Positions 1 through 6,569 are shown, counted from the first letter of the stretch. The stretch: 6,685 nt of DNA from Rickettsiales bacterium (GCA_031266615.1 JAISAR010000003.1:1-6685); one strand, 5' to 3'. Notes: generated by a model not told the origin, from the sequence alone. A program made the numbers and translations.

Positions 1-45
1 AATTAGCTCTCACCACTTCCTTCAGATATCTAGATTATGTAACAA

Positions 46-681
46 TCATGAAATGGCACTCAGAAACAGTGCTGAAAGTATAATAATCACCTCAATTATA
101 AATGGCAACAACAGAATAATATCAAAATTTGACCAACTTGAATGTGTTTCGAGTGATCGTAGAGAAAACATCTGCACTGTTTTATTTCCTTCTACATCAA
201 ACCAGAGATCATATAAGTCTTTAAAAGCTCTAGGAGCATTAGCCCCTGATCTACTTAAAATGCTGGATATGTTAGACAGATTTACTCGTTCTTTTTCTAG
301 AGTTCTTAAATACTGTGTTTTATTTCCTTCCACATCAAACCAGAGATCATATAAGTCTTTAAAAGCTTTACGAGCATTAGCCCCTGATCTACTTAAAATA
401 CTGGACATGTTAGATAGATTTATTCCATTTCTTTTCAGAACTTCTAGATATTTTATTCCCTCCCCTTTAATTAAAAAATCTATGAACTGATTAAATGTGG
501 GTGTTCCTTCTCTGCCAACCACACTTTTTGCAAATTTAATTTCCTCATTAATATTTACATCCAATCGCGGCCTTTTTGAGGCCATATTGCCTTTGTCTAG
601 CAGTTTGCTAGAGCTAGAACCAACTTCAGGACTTTCCTTGGCTAAACTCTTTGAACTGCTACTTTGTTTGGTTAGTGCCAA
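46..681 (-). CDS. Tandem-repeat protein with C-terminal membrane segment, candidate host-interaction protein (function unknown)
   Basis: I do not recognise a named family. The 211-codon frame starts at a TTG (679-681) and ends at TGA (46-48). An in-frame TAA lies seven codons upstream of the TTG and no ATG comes before codon 33 (Met33), so the start is uncertain. A purine-rich AAGGA (695-699) sits 13 nt upstream, which is rather far. Visible layout: Ser/Lys-rich low-complexity N-terminus (residues 1-35), a basic KRPRLD motif (36-41), a single-copy helical part (about 45-76), two tandem 46-residue repeats (77-122 and 123-168) built around NLSNISSILSRSGANA and AFKDLYDLWFDVEGNKT, then a linker and one hydrophobic segment (about 187-210). 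The repeats look like three short helices each, as in an alpha-solenoid. The N-terminal part directly abuts the broken lpdA remnant, so the real 5' end may have been lost or replaced in a rearrangement. Two near-identical repeat copies argue for a genuine coding frame. Function is unknown; a role at or in the host cell is inference only. Confidence 0.65.
   Translation of the reverse strand: MALTKQSSSSKSLAKESPEVGSSSSKLLDKGNMASKRPRLDVNINEEIKFAKSVVGREGTPTFNQFIDFLIKGEGIKYLEVLKRNGINLSNMSSILSRSGANARKAFKDLYDLWFDVEGNKTQYLRTLEKERVNLSNISSILSRSGANAPRAFKDLYDLWFDVEGNKTVQMFSLRSLETHSSWSNFDIILLLPFIIEVIIILSALFLSAIS
178..453 (-). repeat. Two tandem 138-bp coding repeats
   Basis: The units are 178-315 and 316-453, exactly 138 bp (46 codons) each. 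The stretch from 181 to about 284 matches the stretch from 319 to about 422 with roughly six differences, by eye about 94% identity. The last 34 bp of each unit, which encode the first helix of the repeat (KYLEVLKRNGI versus QYLRTLEKERV), are much more diverged. The period is a multiple of three, so copy number can change by recombination without breaking the frame. Confidence 0.93.
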
Positions 682-1294
682 GTAAGAATTGTATTCCTTG
701 TTTTAGCAGACTAGAAAGAAGAGACTTAGCCTTTTCCATACACAAGACGTTTCAAGTCCTATTAGCCCCTTTTGTCACCTCAATTAGAGATAACGCACCG
801 GCAGATAAAATTATATTTTTCTCGTCAATATTAATTCTTGGCAAAGAACTAACATCAGAACCGGTTTCAATTACTATATTTTTTTGTCTTCAACGTCTCG
901 TCTTCAACTGAAACTTCAAGATTATACCTTGATCAAAAGCGGTAATTTTTCCAAGTCTGTTGATTTTAGTGATCTTGTGAAGGCTGAACAGATATTCTAT
1001 ACCTTTTCCAAGTTCTTGAACTCTGGCGTCCTTGTATTCCAACATTTCTTTTAAGTCAAAACTCGCCTCTTTAATTTTTATGCCAAGTTTTGACAGATCA
1101 TTTTTCGTGTGAACATACTGATAGGAGGAGTGAAGTAAAGCTTTAGAGGGTATACATCCAACTCGCAAACACGTGCCACCAAAAATGCTGTTCTTATCTA
1201 TACAGGCAACTTTCAATCCAAGTCTTGCAGCAGCAATGGCACACTTATAACCGCCTGGACCGCCACCTATAACAATCAGATCATAATCAGTCAT
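680..1294 (-). pseudogene. lpdA: Dihydrolipoamide dehydrogenase remnant, frameshifted and 3'-truncated
   Basis: The intact enzyme is the FAD flavoprotein (E3) that reoxidises dihydrolipoamide in the pyruvate and 2-oxoglutarate dehydrogenase complexes. The start is the ATG at 1292-1294; a TTG at 1301-1303 is less likely. The first 120 or so residues read normally: FAD dinucleotide motif VIGGGPGG near residue 10, and the redox-active disulfide GGTCLRVGCIPSK with Cys42 and Cys47. The frame then breaks after AFDQG (about 927-935) and continues one frame over as NLEVSVEDETLKTK. It breaks again in a run of seven A (minus strand; about 879-885), where six would restore NIVIETGSDVSSLP. After SAGALSLIEV the part expected to hold the NAD-binding glycine motif is mostly gone: a short LIGLETSCVWKRL piece, then KSLLSSLLKQGIQFLLGT, then nothing, as an unrelated frame begins. 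A normal Lpd has about 460 residues; pieces of only the first half remain. It overlaps the upstream beta-propeller gene by 8 bp. Assembly error could explain one indel but not the whole set. Confidence 0.88.
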
Positions 1295-2396
1295 AAAAAA
1301 CAAACCTATTTTCTAAAGAATAAACACCATTTCCCTCAGTTGTCACATATATCTTATCATGGGTAAACACTGGAGTGTGAAACACATTGCCAGGTATTTC
1401 AATTGCCTTTCCTGTGTTTTCAGATCCAGGAAAAGCAAACACCAACCCTTTATCACTTGTTACCCATAAAGTATAAGCATACATAATTGGAGCAAACAAT
1501 TGCGTATTTTCTATTAAATCGGACGTCCAGACTGTTTCTCCGTTTTGTATGTCGACACCGATTATTTTATTATCTTTAGTAATTACAAAAATCCTGCCAC
1601 CGGCTCTTTGCTCCTTTGCAGGGATAAGAGGACTATAATATGATACAATGTCTGATACACTTTTTACTTGCAGTGGCTTTGACCATAAAATGTTTCCTGA
1701 TTTTACGTCAATGCCATAAATATAAGAATTGTTTGTAGCTACTAAAATATCACCAAGCACTTTTGGTGTAGTGGTCACATCTGTAAGCTGTGTGTCCAGA
1801 AGGTTTGTAGCCAATTTTTGGCTCCACAATTTTTTACCATCTTCGTTAAAAGCTATCAGCTCACCATTTGAAAACGGTGCTATTATTTTATCATTAGAAA
1901 TCGCAGGCGATATGGAATATAAACCACGAACCACATTGATACCATTTTGATAAGTCCAAACGGAGCTGCCATCTTTTATATCAAACGCATGCAGATAGTT
2001 ATCAATGGTTAACACTACCAATTTATCATTTATCACTGCTGCTTTTCCTCTTACTGGAGCTCTCAGTTCTTTTTCCCACTGAACCTCGCCGGTCTTTGCA
2101 TCTATTGTATGCAGAACGTTATCTACTATAAAGAAAACAATTCCTCTGTGACGCAATAGGCTCATGTTACCAATTTTTTTTCTGTGTGGAAGGTGCAATT
2201 TCCAATTCAGAACCCTTGAGTTATCAACATCAAAGGAATACAAGATACCGTGCTTATCTGCCAGAACGATGCTATTTTCTGTAAGCACCGGAGCAACATA
2301 TCCTTGTGATAATTTTTTATCGACTAAGGTTATTCGTTCGCTTGCCATTGTGTAACTGCTACACAATAACATTATCATAACAATTATTACTTTCAT
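1287..2396 (-). CDS. Exported PQQ-like beta-propeller repeat protein, BamB-like
   Basis: The 369-residue protein starts at ATG 2394-2396 and ends at TGA 1287-1289. The N-terminus (MKVIIVMIMLLCSSYTMA) is a Sec-type signal peptide with probable cleavage after TMA (residue 17). The mature part is a series of beta-propeller blades with the recurring pattern of an 'ITAxDIxxGxxxW' strand pair: TIDAKTGEVQWEKEL, AFDIKDGSSVWTYQ, AFNEDGKKLWSQKL, GIDVKSGNILWSKPL and GVDIQNGETVWTSDL. This is the PQQ/quinoprotein-like propeller found in BamB, the lipoprotein of the outer-membrane beta-barrel assembly (BAM) machine, and length is close to the E. coli protein (392). The single early Cys (Cys11, context MLLCSS) has Leu at -1 and is a poor lipobox, so the protein may be periplasmic rather than lipid-anchored. 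The stop overlaps the start of the lpdA remnant by 8 bp. No clear Shine-Dalgarno sequence precedes the ATG. The family assignment is good; the BamB role itself is inferred. Confidence 0.85.
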   Translation of the reverse strand: MKVIIVMIMLLCSSYTMASERITLVDKKLSQGYVAPVLTENSIVLADKHGILYSFDVDNSRVLNWKLHLPHRKKIGNMSLLRHRGIVFFIVDNVLHTIDAKTGEVQWEKELRAPVRGKAAVINDKLVVLTIDNYLHAFDIKDGSSVWTYQNGINVVRGLYSISPAISNDKIIAPFSNGELIAFNEDGKKLWSQKLATNLLDTQLTDVTTTPKVLGDILVATNNSYIYGIDVKSGNILWSKPLQVKSVSDIVSYYSPLIPAKEQRAGGRIFVITKDNKIIGVDIQNGETVWTSDLIENTQLFAPIMYAYTLWVTSDKGLVFAFPGSENTGKAIEIPGNVFHTPVFTHDKIYVTTEGNGVYSLENRFVFYD

Positions 2397-2420
2397 TACT
2401 TATTGAAAACAAGACTTATC

Positions 2421-2449
2421 AATATACATACTAGAAGCATTAATCACAA
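2421..2449 (-). promoter_or_regulatory. Candidate sigma70 promoter for the beta-propeller/lpdA operon
   Basis: On the minus strand a -35 TTGTGA (2444-2449) is followed by a 17-bp spacer and a -10 TATATT (2421-2426). Transcription would begin near 2414, giving a leader of about 17 nt before the ATG at 2396. It lies in the 80-bp gap behind gyrB. No convincing intrinsic terminator is visible in this gap, so read-through from gyrB is also possible. AT-rich DNA gives chance matches, so confidence is limited. Confidence 0.45.
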
Positions 2450-2476
2450 TGAAAATGTTCTTAATTGAACCAAAAG

Positions 2477-4855
2477 TTAAATATCAACATCATGCACATT
2501 TAGTGCATTGGTATTGATAAAATCACGGCGTGGTTCGACTATATCACCCATTAACACCGAGAATATAGAATTAGCTTCCTCACAATCTTTTATTTCAATT
2601 TTGAGCAAAGTCCTAGTTTCAGGGTTGAGTGTAGTTTCCCAAAGCTGGTCAGCATTCATTTCACCAAGACCTTTGAATCTCTGCAGAGTTAAACCTTTTT
2701 TACCATAATCCATTATTATTTTTGCAAGTGCACTCGGAGATTTAATCTTTATTTCAGTTTCTTGTGACTTTAAAAATGAATCACCACTGAATAGGTCAAT
2801 TACGTCATCAAGAGAACTCAATATATTTTGTATTTCTTTGCTTTCAAGCATGCTAAGCGGAAATATATATTTGTCTGCCAATCCCTGAAATAACTTAGAG
2901 ATATGCACTTCTCTTTCTTCACCTTTTATTTCTACTTCCCAATTGTATTCGTTATACATTAACTTTAAATATTTCAATATCTCATCAGCAGATGATAGGG
3001 CATTCTTTTTGCTTAGAATTAATAGTGACTCCAATAGATTCTGTGGTATTTCCCTGTCATAATTTTTGCTAATGTTTGAAATACTAAGACATTTGTCCAA
3101 AACAAAGCGTAAATCTTTGTCTGTACCGCTTAATGTTAATCTTTTAACCGCCGAGTTTACTATATACTCTTCAAAAGTTTCGTCATCTTTAATGTAAGTA
3201 TCTTTAGCATTCTTTGTAACTTTATAGAGAGGTGGCTGCGCTATATATAAATATCCCCTTTCAATTACCTCACGCATGTACCGAAAAAAGAAAGTTAGAA
3301 TTAAAGTTCTTATATGTGAACCATCAACGTCTGCATCTGTCATAATGATAATTTTATGATACCTAGTTTTATCAATGTCAAAATGCTCACTTCCTATTCC
3401 AGCGCCAATCGCAGTAATTAAAGAACCAATTTCCGCAGATGAAAAAATACGATCTAAACTTACACGTTCTACGTTTAGAATTTTCCCCCTTAAAGCAAGT
3501 ACTGCTTGTGTTTTACGATTACGCCCCTGCTTTGCAGTACCACCTGCAGAATTACCCTCTACTATAAATAACTCCGATAACTCAGGAACTTTTTCCTGAC
3601 AATCGGCAAGCTTTCCAGGTAGAGTGGAAATATCAATGGTGTTTTTATTTTTAACTAACTCTCGCGCTTTTCTTGCAGCCTCTCTTCCTTTAGCTGACCT
3701 GATGACTCTTTCTACAATACTTGCTGCTAATTTTGGATCAGTTTCAAGTATTGTACTTAACTTATCAGAAACTATGTTTTCTACAACTGTGCGCGCTTCA
3801 GAACTGACTAACTTGTCTTTTGTTTGTGAAGAAAACTTAGGGTCAGGCATCTTGAGAGATAAAACACAGGTTAACCCTTCTCTGACATCTTCTCCAGTCA
3901 GATTCACTTTTGCCTTTTTCAAAAACCCTTCGCTAGTTGCATAATTGTTAATACATCTAGTTAAGGCAGACCTAAGTCCTGCTAAGTGTGTACCACCATC
4001 TCGTTGTCTTATATTATTTGTAAAGCACAACATATTTTCGTAGTAGGAGTCATTCCACTCCATTGATACTTCTATGCTAATGCCAAGATCTTTTGTATCG
4101 CCTCTCATGCTGGCAATTTTGGTAACATGCGTCTTATTTTTATCTAAATATCGCACAAAATTTGCTGTACCAAAATTATCTTGAGACTGTTTAGTATCAT
4201 TAAAATGAGACTCTACGTGTGGTTTGCTACGTAAATCACACAAAGTGATCTCAATATTTGAGTTTAAAAATGCCAATTCTCTGATGCGGCTCTCAAGAGT
4301 GGAGTAACTAAAGTCAATGTTACTGAAAGTCTCTGTTGATGGCATGAACGTTACTCTAGTTCCTCTTTTATTTGTATTTTCGTTTACTACCTTTAAAGGC
4401 TCAATGGACTCACCATCTTCAAAGCGCATAAAGTGCTCTTTCTTGTTACGCCAAATAGTTAACTCCAGCCAGCTTGATAATGCATTTACAACTGAGATTC
4501 CAACACCATGTAATCCACCGGAAACCTTATAGGTATTACTATCAAATTTTCCACCTGCATGCAGTTGGGTCATTATTACCTCTGCTGCTGATATTCCTTC
4601 TTCTTCGTGGATATCAGTTGGAATGCCACGACCATTGTCGGTTACGGATACTGAGCCATCTTCATTTATGCTAACTTCAATTTTATCACAATACCCAGCT
4701 AAAGACTCATCTATTGCATTGTCGACAACCTCATATACCATATGGTGCAAGCCAGACCCATCATCAGTATCACCAATGTACATACCTGGACGCTTCCTTA
4801 CAGCATCAAGACCTCTTAAGATTTTTATTGCATCAGCGTTGTAATTACTTTCCAT
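2477..4855 (-). CDS. gyrB: DNA gyrase subunit B
   Basis: This is the ATPase subunit of DNA gyrase (A2B2), which introduces negative supercoils in the cytoplasmic nucleoid. The 792 residues run from ATG 4853-4855 to TAA 2477-2479. The GHKL ATPase domain comes first: VVDNAIDE with the catalytic base Glu42 and Asn46, DNGRGIP with Asp73, LHAGGKF with Lys103, and the glycine-rich loop GGLHGVG (113-119); Arg136 of the coumarin-site region is present. The transducer domain carries the QTK loop (344-346). The TOPRIM domain has EGNSAGG with Glu433 and the metal-binding DADVDGSH (Asp507, 509, 511), then PPLYKV. The insert of roughly 150 residues typical of Gram-negative long-form GyrB follows, and the C-terminus has QRFKGLGEMN (725-734) and MGDIVEPRR. 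Length matches the E. coli long form (804), and all key residues are present, so it appears intact. EGNSA has Asn where E. coli has Asp; the catalytic Glu is kept. ParE is the alternative, but the insert and end-to-end similarity favour GyrB. No Shine-Dalgarno sequence is visible. Confidence 0.98.
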   Translation of the reverse strand: MESNYNADAIKILRGLDAVRKRPGMYIGDTDDGSGLHHMVYEVVDNAIDESLAGYCDKIEVSINEDGSVSVTDNGRGIPTDIHEEEGISAAEVIMTQLHAGGKFDSNTYKVSGGLHGVGISVVNALSSWLELTIWRNKKEHFMRFEDGESIEPLKVVNENTNKRGTRVTFMPSTETFSNIDFSYSTLESRIRELAFLNSNIEITLCDLRSKPHVESHFNDTKQSQDNFGTANFVRYLDKNKTHVTKIASMRGDTKDLGISIEVSMEWNDSYYENMLCFTNNIRQRDGGTHLAGLRSALTRCINNYATSEGFLKKAKVNLTGEDVREGLTCVLSLKMPDPKFSSQTKDKLVSSEARTVVENIVSDKLSTILETDPKLAASIVERVIRSAKGREAARKARELVKNKNTIDISTLPGKLADCQEKVPELSELFIVEGNSAGGTAKQGRNRKTQAVLALRGKILNVERVSLDRIFSSAEIGSLITAIGAGIGSEHFDIDKTRYHKIIIMTDADVDGSHIRTLILTFFFRYMREVIERGYLYIAQPPLYKVTKNAKDTYIKDDETFEEYIVNSAVKRLTLSGTDKDLRFVLDKCLSISNISKNYDREIPQNLLESLLILSKKNALSSADEILKYLKLMYNEYNWEVEIKGEEREVHISKLFQGLADKYIFPLSMLESKEIQNILSSLDDVIDLFSGDSFLKSQETEIKIKSPSALAKIIMDYGKKGLTLQRFKGLGEMNADQLWETTLNPETRTLLKIEIKDCEEANSIFSVLMGDIVEPRRDFINTNALNVHDVDI

Positions 4856-4884
4856 GGAATTGCTTTATTTATGAATATTAATTA

Positions 4885-4913
4885 ATATTACATTTGTATA
4901 TATCGATTAGCAA
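4885..4913 (-). promoter_or_regulatory. Candidate sigma70 promoter for gyrB
   Basis: Minus-strand -35 TTGCTA (4908-4913), 17-bp spacer and -10 TAATAT (4885-4890). The start site would be near 4878, about 23 nt before the gyrB ATG. The -10 overlaps a perfect 16-bp AT palindrome (4874-4889), AATATTAATTAATATT, which would lie across the -10 and start site. Placement is good, but the region is very AT-rich. Confidence 0.5.
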
Positions 4914-5003
4914 CATTTTTAAACTGAGAGGAGATTTTTGGTTGTGGTACATAGGTATAAAGCATGCTAACACCTATATAATGGTAACATCCACTTCCAC
5001 GCA

Positions 5004-5035
5004 TTGTTTCAATATACGAGCCCAAATTGAAACAA
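5004..5035. repeat. Perfect 10-bp inverted repeat, 12-nt loop
   Basis: The arms TTGTTTCAAT (5004-5013) and ATTGAAACAA (5026-5035) flank a 12-nt loop. It lies about 40 bp downstream of the TAG that ends the minus-strand frame at 5075. It could end or protect that transcript, but neither side has the G+C-rich stem plus U-run of a standard intrinsic terminator. A dispersed palindromic element is an alternative. Confidence 0.6.
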
Positions 5036-5074
5036 AATCCTGCTTTATATTGCGAGATAAATGGCTATAGTGAA

Positions 5075-5686
5075 CTATCTTGCCATTTGATTTGGGTTTC
5101 CCAACTCAACGTAGGATAAATTACTCATGCATGTTTTTAATATTTCTTTCTGTTTATCATTATCCAGCTTGCTGCTGAATTTCTGACACTTTTCCTCAAG
5201 CGCTGCACGTACAGCGGTAATAAACATTACTGTTTCAGTTGAGAGTTCTGAGGGGCCTGCAAAGTTCTTCCGGATCGTTTCTTGCTCTCTTTCAGAAAAT
5301 TTGCTTAGAACCTCCCTAGCTATTGCAGGCAACCCTTGAGTGATTGTTTCTTCTACCATTTTACTGGCTTCCTTTTCATCTAGCGTGATAACCACTGATG
5401 GGTGCAAACCAGATAAAGACTCAAACAGTTTGTTGTAAGTTCCACCAGCACAACTTTGACCTTTGTCACCATAAGTTGTTGCTGCATCTACAAGACTTCT
5501 TACAAACATATCCTTTCTAGCTTTTATATCCTTATCACTTAAAGGAACTGTTTGGTCTTCTGTTCCTGTGTTTCTATCGTTGCAAGCTTTCCAACACAAA
5601 ATAGCTGCTTGCTTTAGTGTTAGCTGGCTATAATTATCTTTAAAACTATTTCCTGTTCTATTGATAAACTTTAAGCATTCAAATGC
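5075..5686 (-). pseudogene. C-terminal half of a split gene, in frame with the upstream frame across a TAA
   Basis: I do not recognise a named family. The frame is open from just after the TAA at 5687-5689 (AFECLKFINRTGNSF...) to the TAG at 5075-5077, 203 residues. It has no ATG, GTG or ribosome binding site near its 5' end. The first possible start, a TTG at 5597-5599, would discard 29 residues that look like folded domain (TLKQAAILCWKACNDRNTG). The domain is soluble and mostly helical, with a distinctive GQSCAGGTYNKLFESLSGLHPSV segment and a Lys/Glu-rich C-terminal part. From memory, a C-x2-GT-[FY]-NKL-x4-L-x-G-HP pattern recurs in hypothetical proteins of intracellular bacteria; this is unverified. 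The reading frame is exactly that of the two-membrane-segment protein upstream, so both halves were probably one protein of about 410 residues until a nonsense change (for example GAA to TAA). A separate gene with an atypical start is possible but less likely. Confidence 0.65.
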
Positions 5687-5690
5687 TTAA
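5671..5690. repeat. 9-bp inverted repeat embracing the dividing stop codon
   Basis: TTAAGCATT (5671-5679) and AATGCTTAA (5682-5690) are perfect complements separated by two bases. In the minus-strand message the TAA stop forms the outer 5' edge of this hairpin. The two-base loop is too tight to close fully, so a stem of about 7-8 bp with a 4-6-nt loop is the realistic form. Confidence 0.7.
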
Positions 5691-6310
5691 GATTTTTCAT
5701 CTGCTTTAAACTCATTTGACTGTCTAATGTACTCTTCAATATCAGTTGTATTTCCCCTATTTAGCTGTATATAGAACTCTTCCTTATTTAGGTCCTCTCT
5801 ATATTTCTCTATGAGTTTATCAACACTTAAATTTACGCTAGAAACTGCATTTGGATCGTGAGTGGTTTGCTCAACAAAAGGAAGGACATCAACTAAACCA
5901 TGCACGAAGGGCTGCATTTCTTCTTCTGGAATTTCTCGCATTAAGTTAAAAAGCTGCCGCACTTCTCCAACGAGTGTCCGGTTTAGCAACCATAAGAACA
6001 ACGCAGGTAACGCTAAAAGTATACAGGAAGCAATAATGCATACGACTAGAACAGCTTTTAGTATTACCCTAATGATATTTTTTGGCCAAGCCGATAATCT
6101 CGGTTCATTTTCTTCTGGTTTTAAAAAATAATTTACTAACCCTAGATACAAAAAGAACTGTATAAGAAGGAAAAGTAGAGGAATCATGCTTACCAGTAGA
6201 ATTATGTTGATAAATCTTCTGATTTTACCAGTATTGTGATAAGCATTTTGTGCTCTTTCTACCATGGCACGCGCTCTATCTTGCTGTTGGTTATTATTTT
6301 CGCCTAACAT
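5687..6310 (-). CDS. Two-membrane-segment protein of unknown function, N-terminal half of a split gene
   Basis: The 207-residue frame ends at TAA 5687-5689. I chose the ATG at 6308-6310 over the GTG at 6317-6319, because an AAGG (6319-6322) stands 8 nt before the ATG, ideal spacing, and would overlap the GTG. From the ATG, a hydrophilic Gln/Asn/Arg-rich N-terminus (about residues 1-30) precedes two long hydrophobic segments (about 34-63 and 80-109) separated by a short charged linker (KPEENEPRLSAWPKN). A soluble tail of about 95 residues follows (VRQLFNLMREIPEEEMQPFVHGLVDVLPFV and a Lys/Glu-rich end, ADEKS). With two segments, both termini should be on the same side of the inner membrane, probably the cytoplasm. 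The frame continues without shift past the stop into a second open stretch of 203 codons, so this may be the truncated product of a longer gene. It has its own promoter and no recognised family. Confidence 0.72.
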   Translation of the reverse strand: MLGENNNQQQDRARAMVERAQNAYHNTGKIRRFINIILLVSMIPLLFLLIQFFLYLGLVNYFLKPEENEPRLSAWPKNIIRVILKAVLVVCIIASCILLALPALFLWLLNRTLVGEVRQLFNLMREIPEEEMQPFVHGLVDVLPFVEQTTHDPNAVSSVNLSVDKLIEKYREDLNKEEFYIQLNRGNTTDIEEYIRQSNEFKADEKS

Positions 6311-6333
6311 ATTACACACCTTATTTTAATATT

Positions 6334-6362
6334 AGCATATCATGCTATAAAAAGCATGTCAA
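6334..6362 (-). promoter_or_regulatory. Sigma70-type promoter for the two-membrane-segment gene
   Basis: On the minus strand a perfect -35 TTGACA (6357-6362), a 17-bp spacer and a -10 TATGCT (6334-6339). Transcription would begin near 6327, leaving a leader of about 17 nt containing the AAGG ribosome binding site. A 6-bp inverted repeat, CATGCT/AGCATG (6341-6346 and 6353-6358), occupies the spacer and could be a regulator site. Confidence 0.65.
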
Positions 6363-6540
6363 TAAGAAACTTATAGGCTATAGCTTAATTACAAAGATAG
6401 AAGCAAGGTTGGAGCATTTGAGGAGTGGAAGCGAGTTTTGACGTTAAATCAGAAAGCAAGTTATGTAACACCAATTGCCACTACACAGAAAGCGGATGAA
6501 CAACAGTGGAAAAGCTACCCAATAGAAACAAAAAAATCGC
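6363..6540. other. Intergenic part between divergent genes, no supported gene
   Basis: Together with the flanking promoters this belongs to a 309-bp gap between divergent starts at 6310 and 6620. A plus-strand frame from a TTG at 6438 to a TGA at 6621-6623 overlaps the next start as ATGA. However, it has no ribosome binding site, and the strongest promoter of the window lies inside it, so I do not call it a gene. Confidence 0.45.
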
Positions 6541-6569
6541 TTGACAAATTCCTCCAATACCCTTATTAT
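6541..6569 (+). promoter_or_regulatory. Near-consensus sigma70 promoter for the right-edge gene
   Basis: Perfect -35 TTGACA (6541-6546), a 17-bp spacer and -10 TATTAT (6564-6569, five of six consensus bases). Transcription would begin near 6576, giving a leader of about 44 nt before the ATG at 6620. This is the best promoter match in the window. Confidence 0.7.

Larger units (their letters stand above)
4856..5074. other. Intergenic region upstream of gyrB with two dyads
   Basis: This stretch of about 220 bp holds no credible reading frame on either strand and no recognisable tRNA or other known RNA. It contains the candidate gyrB promoter and two inverted repeats: a 10-bp perfect stem (5004-5035) and a nested dyad with outer arms ATAGGT/ACCTAT around the palindrome AGCATGCT (4951-4977). 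Confidence 0.6.

Noticed and set aside
53..490. Plus-strand open frame of 145 codons across the repeat array
   Set aside because: It is antisense to the repeat protein; the minus frame has the hydrophobic tail, helical repeats and natural composition. The plus frame is open only because both repeat units have a period divisible by three.
497..911. Plus-strand open frames at 497-685 and 651-911
   Set aside because: They are antisense to the Ser/Lys-rich N-terminus of the repeat protein and to the lpdA remnant, and their translations resemble no protein I know.
3375..4844. Several plus-strand frames of 66-106 codons inside gyrB
   Set aside because: They are antisense shadows of a fully conserved gyrB coding region, with no ribosome binding sites or recognisable product.
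4940..5040. Possible tRNA or small stable RNA upstream of gyrB
   Set aside because: No GTTCRANYC T-loop, CCA end or cloverleaf pairing could be found on either strand; only simple dyads are present.
6250..6441. Plus-strand frame of 63 codons ending KIEARLEHLRSGSEF
   Set aside because: It runs antisense through the start and promoter of the minus-strand gene and has no independent support. The last 20 codons could be a gene remnant but cannot be shown to be.
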